DNA of 64,000 nt from Gudongella sp046224405 (GTDB lineage: Bacteria; Bacillota; Clostridia; Tissierellales; Tissierellaceae): assembly GCF_046224405.1 (NCBI RefSeq), contig NZ_JBJXRK010000001.1:1-64000 (forward strand), written 5' to 3'. Positions 43,167 to 50,847 of this stretch are shown here, piece by piece. The notes beneath the pieces were generated by a model. That model saw only the letters and a list, made by a program, of their open reading frames with translations. It was not told the origin of the DNA and did not search any database. A program made the position numbers and the translations under genes. The first letter of the stretch is position 1. The number at the start of each line of letters is the position of its first letter.

Positions 43167-43991
43167 TTACTTGAATGTGTCAATCAGCGCATCCAGCATG
43201 CTTGTATCGTACTGCTCGATGGCTCCGTTGTCAACTAGGGAAGCTATTGCAGGATCTATTGGAACCCTTGCAAAATGCTGAATTCCCTGGTCGGCGGCAA
43301 CCTGCTCAACCTTGCTCTCTCCAAATACGTTTATCTTCTTTCCGCAATCCGGACAGCTTAAGTATGACATGTTCTCAACTATTCCAAGGATTGGAACGTT
43401 CATCATCTTGGCCATGTTTGAGGCCTTGGTCACGATCATGGAAACCAGCTCCTGGGGTGATGTAACTACTATTATCCCATCCACAGGCAGTGACTGGAAT
43501 ACCGTCAAGGGAACATCCCCTGTTCCAGGTGGCATGTCCACGAACATATACTCAATATCTCCCCATTGAACGTCTGACCAGAACTGCTTTACAACCCCTG
43601 CTACGATTGGACCTCTCCAGATTACAGGGTCAGTCTCCTTCTCAAGAATCAGGTTAACAGACATTATGCTTATTCCAGTGTCGCTCCTTTTTGGCATCAG
43701 GGATTTCCCGTCAGATACCGCCTTGCCGTGGATACCGAATGCCTTTGGAATTGAGGGACCCGTTATGTCAGCATCCATGATTGCCGTTCTGTAGCCCTTC
43801 TTGTTCATGTTGACCGCAAGCATTGAAGTTACAAGGGATTTTCCTACTCCACCCTTGCCGCTTACGATGCCGATTACCTTCTTCACTGAGCTCTTTTCAT
43901 TCAAGGCTACGAAGAACTCATTCTGAGGCTCTTTTCTGTCGTTGCAGTCAACGCCGCAGGTGCTGCAGCTGTCATTACATGTTTCACTCAT
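43167..43991 (-). CDS. Mrp/NBP35-family Fe-S carrier ATPase
   Basis: 274 residues. N-terminal cysteines C5, C9, C12 and C16 (CNDSCSTCGVDC) and the ATPase Walker A GKGGVGKS (about 44-51). C-terminal Cys pair C-x2-C in YLSCPDCGKKI. Mrp/NBP35 ATPases scaffold and deliver [4Fe-4S] clusters. Frequently next to DUF134 in Clostridia, as here. Expected to serve the polyferredoxin and the NQR or radical SAM proteins; that is inference. Confidence 0.93.
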   Translation of the reverse strand: MSETCNDSCSTCGVDCNDRKEPQNEFFVALNEKSSVKKVIGIVSGKGGVGKSLVTSMLAVNMNKKGYRTAIMDADITGPSIPKAFGIHGKAVSDGKSLMPKRSDTGISIMSVNLILEKETDPVIWRGPIVAGVVKQFWSDVQWGDIEYMFVDMPPGTGDVPLTVFQSLPVDGIIVVTSPQELVSMIVTKASNMAKMMNVPILGIVENMSYLSCPDCGKKINVFGESKVEQVAADQGIQHFARVPIDPAIASLVDNGAIEQYDTSMLDALIDTFK

Positions 43992-44028
43992 TAAAAATAC
44001 GCCTTCTTTCTTTATGTTTATTTATATT

Positions 44029-44409
44029 TTATTCAATACCTCTTGCCATTCTGTTTCTTCCCTGTCTTTGACGACGTCTGTTTCCACAGTGGAAATAGTC
44101 GTGATCGCAATCGCCATCGCACAGCTTGTAGGATCCGCCCTCTATCTTAAGGGTAAGTCCATCCACTACCGCATCAGCAAGCTTCTTTCTTGCAGAGATG
44201 TATATCCTTTGGACGGTTGTCCTTGCAACATTCATTCTCTCTGCACATTCCTCCTGCATCAGTCCTTCCTTGTCGATAAGCCTGATTGTCTCGTACTCCT
44301 CTACAGTCATGACAATCTGACTTCCATCAAAGGGTCTTCTATTCAAGGGACCGAAAAGGTCGGTCTCTGGAAGACAGCATACTCTTCTTGTTTTTGTTGG
44401 TCTTGCCAA
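44029..44409 (-). CDS. DUF134 DNA-binding protein
   Basis: 126 residues. Helix-turn-helix of the sigma-70 region 4 type (EECAERMNVARTTVQRIYISARKKLADA), the opening RPTKTRRVCCLPE characteristic of DUF134, and a C-terminal Cys/His group (LCDGDCDHDYFHCGNRR) that could bind a metal or cluster. TTG start with GGAGG eight bases upstream. Co-occurs with Mrp/NBP35. Probable transcriptional regulator responding to iron-sulfur or metal state; inference. Confidence 0.9.
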   Translation of the reverse strand: MARPTKTRRVCCLPETDLFGPLNRRPFDGSQIVMTVEEYETIRLIDKEGLMQEECAERMNVARTTVQRIYISARKKLADAVVDGLTLKIEGGSYKLCDGDCDHDYFHCGNRRRQRQGRNRMARGIE

Positions 44410-44432
44410 TCAAATCACCTCCATACCCTAGT

Positions 44433-44438
44433 ATTATA
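44433..44438 (-). promoter_or_regulatory. -10 region of the DUF134 gene
   Basis: TCGTGG followed by TATAAT on the minus strand, with TGGCAA 17 bases further upstream. Confidence 0.5.
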
Positions 44439-44497
44439 CCACGAATTAATCCGCGTTGCCAGAGAATTTGAAATTTGATTTAATTGGCTTTGTTATC

Positions 44498-45148
44498 CTA
44501 TTCCAGGAGGGTTATGGAGGCTCTATCGTAATCCAAAATACCTTCCCTTTTCATTTTCTGAAGCTCCCTGCTGAGGGAGGTCCTCTGCACTCCCAGTCTT
44601 TCCGCAAGCTCTTTTTTTGAGGTTGGCAGAATTATCCTTTCTCCTCCCTGTCTTTTCCTTTCCATTTGAACAAAGTCCATGATCTTTTCCCTAAGGGGCT
44701 TCATGGATATCTCTGTAATCCAGTTTGCAAGGGAGATGGCCTTGTCGGATACAATCTGTAGGAGAGATTCCGTGAACCTTGGATTGTCCCTGGACAGCTC
44801 AAGAAGCAGTCCCTTTGAAAGCTGAAGAATCTCCGTATCCTCCACTGCAGTTACAGAGAAGGGGTAGGCGCTGTCTGTTGAAAAGAGAAGATTCACTCCC
44901 ACAATGTCACCCTTCTTGAACCTTGCAAGGGTTATTACGTTTCCCTCCTGGTCTATGCTGTGTATGTCAACGGTTCCCTTAAGGACAATATCCATTGTAG
45001 TGCAGACCTCTCCCTGCAAATAGACCAGCTGATTCCCTTGGAACCTTTTGGTCTTGACATTATCCTTTCGGATGGCTTCCTCAAGCCTATGGGGTTCTAT
45101 ATTCACAAAGGGCTCAATTGAATTGATCATTCTACCAATATACTCCAT
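44498..45148 (-). CDS. Crp/Fnr-family transcriptional regulator
   Basis: 216 residues from ATG 45148 (GGAGG five bases upstream; an ATG four codons earlier overlaps it). cNMP-binding-like domain (about 25-140) and a C-terminal winged helix with TSKKELAERLGVQRTSLSRELQKM. No FNR-type Cys cluster is present, so it does not sense oxygen through a [4Fe-4S] cluster itself. It is divergent from the polyferredoxin gene, and a perfect palindrome sits between them. Confidence 0.9.
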   Translation of the reverse strand: MEYIGRMINSIEPFVNIEPHRLEEAIRKDNVKTKRFQGNQLVYLQGEVCTTMDIVLKGTVDIHSIDQEGNVITLARFKKGDIVGVNLLFSTDSAYPFSVTAVEDTEILQLSKGLLLELSRDNPRFTESLLQIVSDKAISLANWITEISMKPLREKIMDFVQMERKRQGGERIILPTSKKELAERLGVQRTSLSRELQKMKREGILDYDRASITLLE

Positions 45149-45164
45149 TTCATCCTCCATTTGT

Positions 45165-45178
45165 GTTACCTAGGTAAC
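45165..45178. promoter_or_regulatory. palindromic operator between the Crp/Fnr gene and the polyferredoxin gene
   Basis: GTTACCTAGGTAAC is a perfect 14-base palindrome, 17 bases upstream of the regulator's start and 60 bases before the polyferredoxin start. Dimeric Crp/Fnr proteins bind two-fold symmetric sites, so it is a plausible autoregulatory operator. Confidence 0.6.
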
Positions 45179-45237
45179 TTTCATATGTACAGTTCATAAG
45201 TATACTGGAACTATTACATAATTGAAAGGGGTCAAAC

Positions 45238-45852
45238 ATGAAAACACGCTTCAGAAAATCAGTACAGCTTTTTTTCCTTGGAATATTCATTCTTCTTGTA
45301 ATCCTCAACAAGCCTCAGCTTTGGATGGGGCTTCTGCTCCTTGGAGTGGCAGCATCCTTTATATTTGGTCGACTGTATTGCGGATGGATCTGTTCAATCA
45401 ATACCGTAATGGAAGCGGTCACAGCCTTTAAAAGAAAAAGTGGCATAAGGGACAGGAAAATCCCCGATGTCCTAAAGCGTCCCCTTGTACGCTGGGGAAT
45501 GCTTCTGCTCTTCTTTGCCACCTTCATCCTTGTTATGCGAACGGGTAAGCAGATGCCCATACTTCCGGTACTGTTTCTATTTGGAATCATTCTCACCTTC
45601 TTCTTTCACGAGGAGCTTTGGCACAGATTCCTCTGTCCCTATGGAAGTATACTTAACAGGAGCTCCAGGAATCCAAAATACGGAATGAAGGTGGACCCGG
45701 ACCTTTGCATCAGCTGCGGCAGGTGTGTTAATGCGTGTCCCGCCCTTGCAATTGAGAAGGACGAAGTGTCCCACTTCATAAACAGGGAGGATTGCCTTGT
45801 GTGCATGAAATGCACGGAGGTCTGCACTCCTAACGCAATAACCTATGAGTAG
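45238..45852 (+). CDS. membrane 4Fe-4S polyferredoxin (NapH/YccM-like)
   Basis: 204 residues. About four membrane helices (10-28, 30-47, 85-105, 108-124), cysteine motifs YCGWIC and FLCPYG between them, then two [4Fe-4S] clusters CISCGRCVNACP and CLVCMKCTEVCTP near the C-terminus. This is the electron-transfer module seen in NapH, CcoG and YccM. Its partner enzyme is unknown. Transcribed under a promoter facing the Crp/Fnr regulator. GGGG ribosome binding sequence is eight bases upstream. Confidence 0.88.
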   Translation: MKTRFRKSVQLFFLGIFILLVILNKPQLWMGLLLLGVAASFIFGRLYCGWICSINTVMEAVTAFKRKSGIRDRKIPDVLKRPLVRWGMLLLFFATFILVMRTGKQMPILPVLFLFGIILTFFFHEELWHRFLCPYGSILNRSSRNPKYGMKVDPDLCISCGRCVNACPALAIEKDEVSHFINREDCLVCMKCTEVCTPNAITYE

Positions 45853-45861
45853 GAAAAGCTA

Positions 45862-45883
45862 AAAGCTCCCAAACGGGAGCTTT
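45862..45883. terminator. bidirectional terminator
   Basis: AAAGCTCCC / GGGAGCTTT with an AAAC loop and T-runs on both outer sides, between the polyferredoxin gene and the glutaredoxin gene. Confidence 0.85.
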
Positions 45884-45889
45884 CGTTTT

Positions 45890-46120
45890 CTAAAGACCTA
45901 ACAGCTGGTCTATTCCTGCCTTGTCAAAGCCTACGATTATCTGTCCGTTGATGTCAAGGACAGGTACGCCTCTTTGCCCAGATTTCTGAACCATTTCCAC
46001 TGCCTTGTCATAATCCTTTGATACGTCATGGTCAGTGTAAGTAACATTCTTTGAGTTTAGGTAATCCTTTACCTTAGTACACCATGGTCAAGACGGGGTT
46101 GAATAAATTATTACACTCAT
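45890..46120 (-). CDS. selenocysteine-containing glutaredoxin-like protein (UPWC active site)
   Basis: 76 residues. ATG at 46120 behind AAGGAGG, seven bases away. Codon 11 is TGA (46088-46090), exactly where the first Cys of the CPWC active site of NrdH/YruB glutaredoxins belongs: MSVIIYSTPS-U-PWC. After the TGA the frame stays open for 65 codons and holds the cis-Pro motif RGVPVLDINGQ and the closing FDKAGIDQLL. A stop-codon gene would not keep the conserved remainder. A hairpin follows the TGA at the distance of bacterial SECIS elements. The protein is a thiol/selenol disulfide reductase. Missed by ordinary gene calling because of the TGA. Confidence 0.9.
46059..46074 (-). promoter_or_regulatory. 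SECIS-like hairpin after the UGA codon
   Basis: AGGTAA / TTACCT arms with AGGA loop, starting 13 bases after the in-frame TGA; further pairing with one mismatch outwards. The position and loop with GG are like known bacterial SECIS stem-loops. Confidence 0.65.
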
Positions 46121-46277
46121 TGAAATTCCTCCTTATTATTTTCGATTACTATACATATACCATGTGTGACTTGTTTTAAACATTTGTTGACCAAGTATGT
46201 CCAAAACTTAAAAAATATTGAATCCCATCCATATGAAAGGCAGGAACTAAAACCGGTTCCAGCCTTGATTTTACCTG

Positions 46278-46730
46278 TTATTCAATCTCTATGCGGTTCT
46301 TTTCCTTAACGGATTTCTCAACCTTGGGAACTGTTATTTCAAGAACCCCACCATCCAGCTTGGCCTTGATGTTGTCCGAATCCGCATCGGCCAGATAGAC
46401 GCTTCTGCTCATTGAGCAGTACCTTCTTTCCTTGTGGATGTAGTTCTTCTTCTCCTCATCCACCTTCTCTTCCCTCTGGATACCGATCATCAGCTGTCCT
46501 TCATGCATTTCTAGAGTGATCTCCTCCTTTTTCACCCCTGGCAGCTCAGCCTCGATCAGGTATTCTTTCTCCTTGTCCTGAACGTCAAGCTTAAAGGTGT
46601 CTCTAGCCAAACTTCTTCGTGGCATCATCAGATCGTCACTAAAGAAGTCATCAAGCATGCCGTAGAAATCACCCAAGCCTGTTCCAGTCAGTCCTCTGTT
46701 CCTTCTGTTGAAAGGTACTAGTCCTGCCAT
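46278..46730 (-). CDS. hsp20: small heat-shock protein Hsp20
   Basis: 150 residues from ATG 46730 (AAGGAG nine bases upstream). Alpha-crystallin domain about 45-140 with FKLDVQDKEKEYLIEAELPGVKKEEITL and the C-terminal GVLEITVPK, closing with IEIE. It forms oligomers that hold unfolding proteins. Preceded by a CIRCE element and a consensus promoter, so it is under HrcA control. Confidence 0.95.
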   Translation of the reverse strand: MAGLVPFNRRNRGLTGTGLGDFYGMLDDFFSDDLMMPRRSLARDTFKLDVQDKEKEYLIEAELPGVKKEEITLEMHEGQLMIGIQREEKVDEEKKNYIHKERRYCSMSRSVYLADADSDNIKAKLDGGVLEITVPKVEKSVKEKNRIEIE

Positions 46731-46763
46731 GATTAACAACTCCTTTTATATTGTATTTTTGTT

Positions 46764-46790
46764 TTAGCACTCTCTTGTTTTGAGTGCTAA
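46764..46790. promoter_or_regulatory. CIRCE operator of HrcA
   Basis: TTAGCACTC, nine bases, GAGTGCTAA, an exact match to the CIRCE consensus, between the hsp20 start codon and its promoter, so in the transcribed leader. Confidence 0.97.
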
Positions 46791-46804
46791 CCTTTTGCAA
46801 TTAT

Positions 46805-46833
46805 ATTATAGGGCATATGTTTTTAATTGTCAA
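46805..46833 (-). promoter_or_regulatory. consensus promoter of hsp20
   Basis: TTGACA, 17 bases, TATAAT on the minus strand, directly ahead of the CIRCE element. Confidence 0.9.
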
Positions 46834-46841
46834 TACCATTA

Positions 46842-47435
46842 TCATGATTTTTTCAGATCCACCACATACCAGGCAGCTCTCTTGTCAACATCCCTCTTGC
46901 TGACATTTCCGAATTCCTCCCTCAGCTCCTCCTCCACAGCCTTGATGAAGTTGAAGTAGTCTCCCCCCTCAAGCCACTCAACAATATCATTGGCCCATCT
47001 TCTCTCCTGGTTGTAGTCATAGATGATCATTTTCCTGCTTGTAACCCTTGCCATTTCACGATACATTCTGAGCCTTTCCTCTTTTTTCATGCCGTGGGCA
47101 ACATATGAGGATATTGATAGGTCAAAGGCATCATCCTGGAAGGGAAGACCCTCAAGTACATCAGCCATTACACAGTCCGCAAGGATGTCCGCATTTCTTC
47201 TTTTTGCTATTTTGAGCATCCTCTCAACCGGCTCAACTCCTGTCACATGGAGGCCATTTTCAGCCAATACCCTGCAAAGGGCTCCAGTTCCAAAGCCAAT
47301 GTCCACAGCTGTGGAATACTCTCTGAAATCCAGAAAATCACGGTTATTCTTGATAATCTCCCTGTAGTGGTCCACCTGCTTGTTGTAGAAGAGTCCGTAT
47401 ATGGGTGCTATTGTATGAAAAACTCCATTACTCAT
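46842..47435 (-). CDS. class I SAM-dependent methyltransferase
   Basis: 197 residues. Motif I VDIGFGTGALCRVLAENG (about 43-60), the acidic VTGVEPVERML strand and LPFQDDAFDLSISSYVAHG follow in the order of Methyltransf_11 proteins. The substrate is unknown; sequence begins SNGVFHTIAPIYG, similar to ubiquinone/menaquinone-type small-molecule methyltransferases, but a quinone role is not suggested by anything else here. It follows the UvsE gene by 12 bases. Confidence 0.85.
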   Translation of the reverse strand: MSNGVFHTIAPIYGLFYNKQVDHYREIIKNNRDFLDFREYSTAVDIGFGTGALCRVLAENGLHVTGVEPVERMLKIAKRRNADILADCVMADVLEGLPFQDDAFDLSISSYVAHGMKKEERLRMYREMARVTSRKMIIYDYNQERRWANDIVEWLEGGDYFNFIKAVEEELREEFGNVSKRDVDKRAAWYVVDLKKS

Positions 47436-47447
47436 GATCTCAACCCC

Positions 47448-48701
47448 CTATATGTGAAAATAGTAGGACCTCATAAGGTATGGATCCCGGTACTTTTCGT
47501 TAAGTCTCCACAGGCTATTCTTAACTGCCTGCAGGGAGAGCCTGCCTTCCCTGAACCTGTCCAGGTCACTTCTGAACCTGTTTTTCTCCTTTTCTGTGGC
47601 TACATCCTTGAAATAGCCCCACACATGCTGGATTCCATTTACCACCGTCCCCTGGGTTGGGCTGGTCCTGTATATGGCCTTGTCAACAAGGCTGTAGAAT
47701 TCCTCAACCGGATAGGAGTCCTTGTCCTTTAGGAGGCCTCGGATCCTCTGGTAGCCTTCAGGAGACCTTTCAAGGACATTGTATTTGTATCTGCTCCATT
47801 CACCCTCCAGATTCTCTATTTTTCCAGTTTTTATTACAGCATTGATCGCCTTTTTTGCAGACAGGTTCTTATCCTTGACCTCCAGCATGATATCAAGGTC
47901 ATGGTGGATGTTTTCCTCTATATATTCCAGGAGCTGTCCCACATCTATTGTCTCTGAATGGGCCCCCAGGTTCTTCCTTGGATCCTGCTGGGAGTAGTGG
48001 ATCTTCTGGATGCCATCCTCCTCTTTCCAGGTCTTGGCAGCCTCCCTGATCCACATGTGATCCTTTCCGTCTCCAACCTTGACCTGGTGGTGGAGGTTGT
48101 CAAAGACAACTGGTATCTTAAGGGTGGTTCCAATTTCAAGGACCTCCTCAATATTGTACAGCCTCTCGTCGTTTTCAATTATTAGGCGACCTTTCACACC
48201 CTCAGGAAGCTTACGGTAGTTTTCCTTGAATCTTCTTATGGCAGAATTTTTATCCCCGTACACCCCTCCAATGTGGATGATTATCTTTGCCCTTCCATCA
48301 AGCTGGAGACTGTCCAGGACCAGGTTGTGGTAAACAAGGTCATCAATCGCCCGATTGACAACATCCCCATCAGGTGAATTTAGGACCGTGTACTGACCCG
48401 GGTGCATGGATATCCTCATGTCATTGTCCCTCATAAGACCTCCAAGCTCCTGGAATTGAGGCTTGAAAACCTCCCACCATTTTGTACCGTTCACAGGGCT
48501 TGACCCGAAGGGTATAAGGTCTGAGGACAGCCTGAACATATTCAGACCATCCTCAGCATTGTACCTTAAAATGTTCCCCAAGGTATTAAGATTGTGACCG
48601 GTTACTTCATTAAGCCTTTCCGGTGTTGCTTTCTTGCTGGTGACCCCCTTGAAGTCCGTATAGGGAATCCCTTTTGTAAGGCATGCATATCCTATTCTCA
48701 T
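47448..48701 (-). CDS. uvsE: UV DNA damage endonuclease UvsE/UVDE
   Basis: 417 residues. Starts MRIGYACLTKGIPYTDF, the usual UVDE opening, with ISMHPGQYTVLNSPD and HIGGVYGDK and the metal-binding DNLHHQVKVGDG and HYSQQDPRKNLGAHSETID. It is a TIM-barrel endonuclease that nicks 5' of UV photoproducts and other lesions. Family members are about 300-420 residues. Bacterial UvsE is best known from Bacillus subtilis and Deinococcus. Downstream of the glucosaminidase gene. Confidence 0.94.
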   Translation of the reverse strand: MRIGYACLTKGIPYTDFKGVTSKKATPERLNEVTGHNLNTLGNILRYNAEDGLNMFRLSSDLIPFGSSPVNGTKWWEVFKPQFQELGGLMRDNDMRISMHPGQYTVLNSPDGDVVNRAIDDLVYHNLVLDSLQLDGRAKIIIHIGGVYGDKNSAIRRFKENYRKLPEGVKGRLIIENDERLYNIEEVLEIGTTLKIPVVFDNLHHQVKVGDGKDHMWIREAAKTWKEEDGIQKIHYSQQDPRKNLGAHSETIDVGQLLEYIEENIHHDLDIMLEVKDKNLSAKKAINAVIKTGKIENLEGEWSRYKYNVLERSPEGYQRIRGLLKDKDSYPVEEFYSLVDKAIYRTSPTQGTVVNGIQHVWGYFKDVATEKEKNRFRSDLDRFREGRLSLQAVKNSLWRLNEKYRDPYLMRSYYFHI

Positions 48702-48723
48702 GTTTTCATCCTTTACTCTACCT

Positions 48724-50814
48724 CTATAGGGTTACCTTGTCGTATTCCCTCAGGTTGTTTGCCCTTATTATATCCATCAGCTTGATGGGGTAGTTGGGGT
48801 CAGTGGCATAGCCAGCCCTTCTTATGGCCCAGGCTCCCATTGTACTGTTGTACATCACGTCCCTGAATATTCCGTAGCGGTCTTTCTGGAGAAGCACCTT
48901 GTGGTCATTCCAGCTCTCCACAGGGTCCATATATGCCCTGAATTCAGCGTCAATCCTGTAGGTTACTCCATTGTAGACCTCCCAGGTGTTTGATATGACC
49001 GATCCGTTGCTGGCGCTTCCCTTTATTCCAAAGAGATTGTTTGACATCTTGCCTGAATACTTATCCCTTGGCACATACTGTCCCCAGCCTGTTTCAAGGA
49101 TTGCCTGGGATGTCTGTATCGCAGCGGACATTCCTGTCCTTCTGTAGGTCTGGACAGCCATTTCAGCTGCAAAGGACTTGAACTGATCCTTTGGAACTAT
49201 ACTCTTCGGACCAAATATCTCCTGTGCATAGACCTGAAAATCAACGGTTTCACTGGTTACAATCCTCCCGTTGTAGGTTGCTCGTGCTAGAATTCTCCAG
49301 TCCCCCGTATCCTGAGGCTGTGGAGTGTAGACTGCCTTTTTTGTATCCGGATTTGCAGCAATTGTCCTTGTACCCCCAGTTCCCTTGTTTGTAAGGACAA
49401 ACTGAACGTCTGTAAATTCAACATTGCTTCTGTAGGTCAGGTCTGTATCTCCTGTCACCACCTGCTTGGGTCCGATTCCCTGTAGCTGAAGCTGTGGAGT
49501 TCCTTGGAAGTTGACTCTTACGGGCTCACTGGTGACGATGTTGCCCTGCGAATCCACAACCCTTACCATCAGGTCTTTCCAGCCGGATATCTCAGGGCCT
49601 GGGAACCAGGTATAGGTTCCGTATGGAATGGTCTGAATTACTGTCTCCATTCCCGTTGAAGGGTCTCTCATAAGGAAGGTGGTCTCCCTTACATCAAAGT
49701 TTCTGTTTGCCATAAGGGTCACTGGATTTCTTATGGTGGATCCCTCGGTTACCCCTGACAGGGTCATCCTTTTGGGTACCTGTACATTCACAGTATATAC
49801 CTTGCCTGGAAACTCATTTTTTTGGTGGTCCAATGCAATTATCTGTACGGTATTAAGACCGTTGTCCGTAGACATTGGATTCCAGGTGAAGGGGCCGTAA
49901 GGGTCCCTGTTTTCCTCTATCTTCACCCTTCCAGTGGAAAGGTTTGTTATAACGTATTTCACTGAATATGGTGCAAAGTTAAGCTTTGGCATGATCTCCC
50001 TGGCTGAGCTTAGAACCATGTTGTTTACAAGACCTGTCATGTCAGCTTCAGGTATGACCCTAACTGATACAGGTATGCTGTCTCCCCCAAGGAAGCTTCC
50101 ATTCTGGTCATAGACGCCGGCAACCAGCATCCTGTCCCCTGTGTTTTCAACCTCGGGTATATATTCAACTGCCCTTGTGGCTGCATCTGACATCCCCACT
50201 ATAAAGCCGGTATGGTCCTTCTTGTCAAGGAGAAGCAGTCTGATCTGGTTGCCTGCTTTAAGGAGACTAGAATCCCCGGAGACCGTGATCCTTGAGGTCC
50301 CTGTGATATAGCTCCCCCCTTCATGTGAGGTTATGTTCACGTTGTAGAAGGGCTCAACAGCCGCTGCCCTGCTTGAGTCAACGGTCACCGTTCTTGTGGC
50401 GTTGTCCCAGCTTACACCTACTCCAAGTCCATTGCTTATGAGCCTTAGGGGCACAAAGGTCCTGCTGTTTATTATCCTTGGAGCAACATCGCTTACTACA
50501 GCATCATTGCCATTACCAAGCTCCACGACCCTGCTGTCAATTATCATCCTCAGGGACCTGTCTCCCTTCCATGCCTTTACGGTTCTGGTTACATTGTCCC
50601 AGCTGACCTCTCCCCCGATTTCCTCCGTAACAAACCTTATTGGGACGAGGGTCCTGCCGTTTTCTATTATGGGCTCTGTCAGATGGGTTATGTCCTTTCC
50701 GTCAACAACCAGCTTTATGGGCTCCATTCCAGTGGCTTCAGTATCGCAGCCATTGAACATTGCAAGCATCATGGCCAGTGTTCCTATTGTAAATAGCTTG
50801 GTCAATCTATTCAT
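48724..50814 (-). CDS. cell-wall glucosaminidase lipoprotein with copper amine oxidase-like domains
   Basis: 696 residues. Lipobox MFNGC with Cys 23, then two copper amine oxidase N1-type repeats (about 30-150) with VPIRFVTEEIGGEVSW and FVPLRLISNGLGVGVSW, long Ig-like stretches (about 160-530), and a C-terminal glucosaminidase (FlgJ/LytD type) domain about 540-690 with SQAILETGWGQYVP, where the Glu is the catalytic acid. It likely trims peptidoglycan at the outer surface of the membrane. Copper amine oxidase N1 domains in Clostridia bind wall polymers or mediate protein contact rather than catalysis. Confidence 0.9.
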   Translation of the reverse strand: MNRLTKLFTIGTLAMMLAMFNGCDTEATGMEPIKLVVDGKDITHLTEPIIENGRTLVPIRFVTEEIGGEVSWDNVTRTVKAWKGDRSLRMIIDSRVVELGNGNDAVVSDVAPRIINSRTFVPLRLISNGLGVGVSWDNATRTVTVDSSRAAAVEPFYNVNITSHEGGSYITGTSRITVSGDSSLLKAGNQIRLLLLDKKDHTGFIVGMSDAATRAVEYIPEVENTGDRMLVAGVYDQNGSFLGGDSIPVSVRVIPEADMTGLVNNMVLSSAREIMPKLNFAPYSVKYVITNLSTGRVKIEENRDPYGPFTWNPMSTDNGLNTVQIIALDHQKNEFPGKVYTVNVQVPKRMTLSGVTEGSTIRNPVTLMANRNFDVRETTFLMRDPSTGMETVIQTIPYGTYTWFPGPEISGWKDLMVRVVDSQGNIVTSEPVRVNFQGTPQLQLQGIGPKQVVTGDTDLTYRSNVEFTDVQFVLTNKGTGGTRTIAANPDTKKAVYTPQPQDTGDWRILARATYNGRIVTSETVDFQVYAQEIFGPKSIVPKDQFKSFAAEMAVQTYRRTGMSAAIQTSQAILETGWGQYVPRDKYSGKMSNNLFGIKGSASNGSVISNTWEVYNGVTYRIDAEFRAYMDPVESWNDHKVLLQKDRYGIFRDVMYNSTMGAWAIRRAGYATDPNYPIKLMDIIRANNLREYDKVTL

Positions 50815-50847
50815 ATCAAATGCACCTCTCTTTAGCTAATATTTTTG

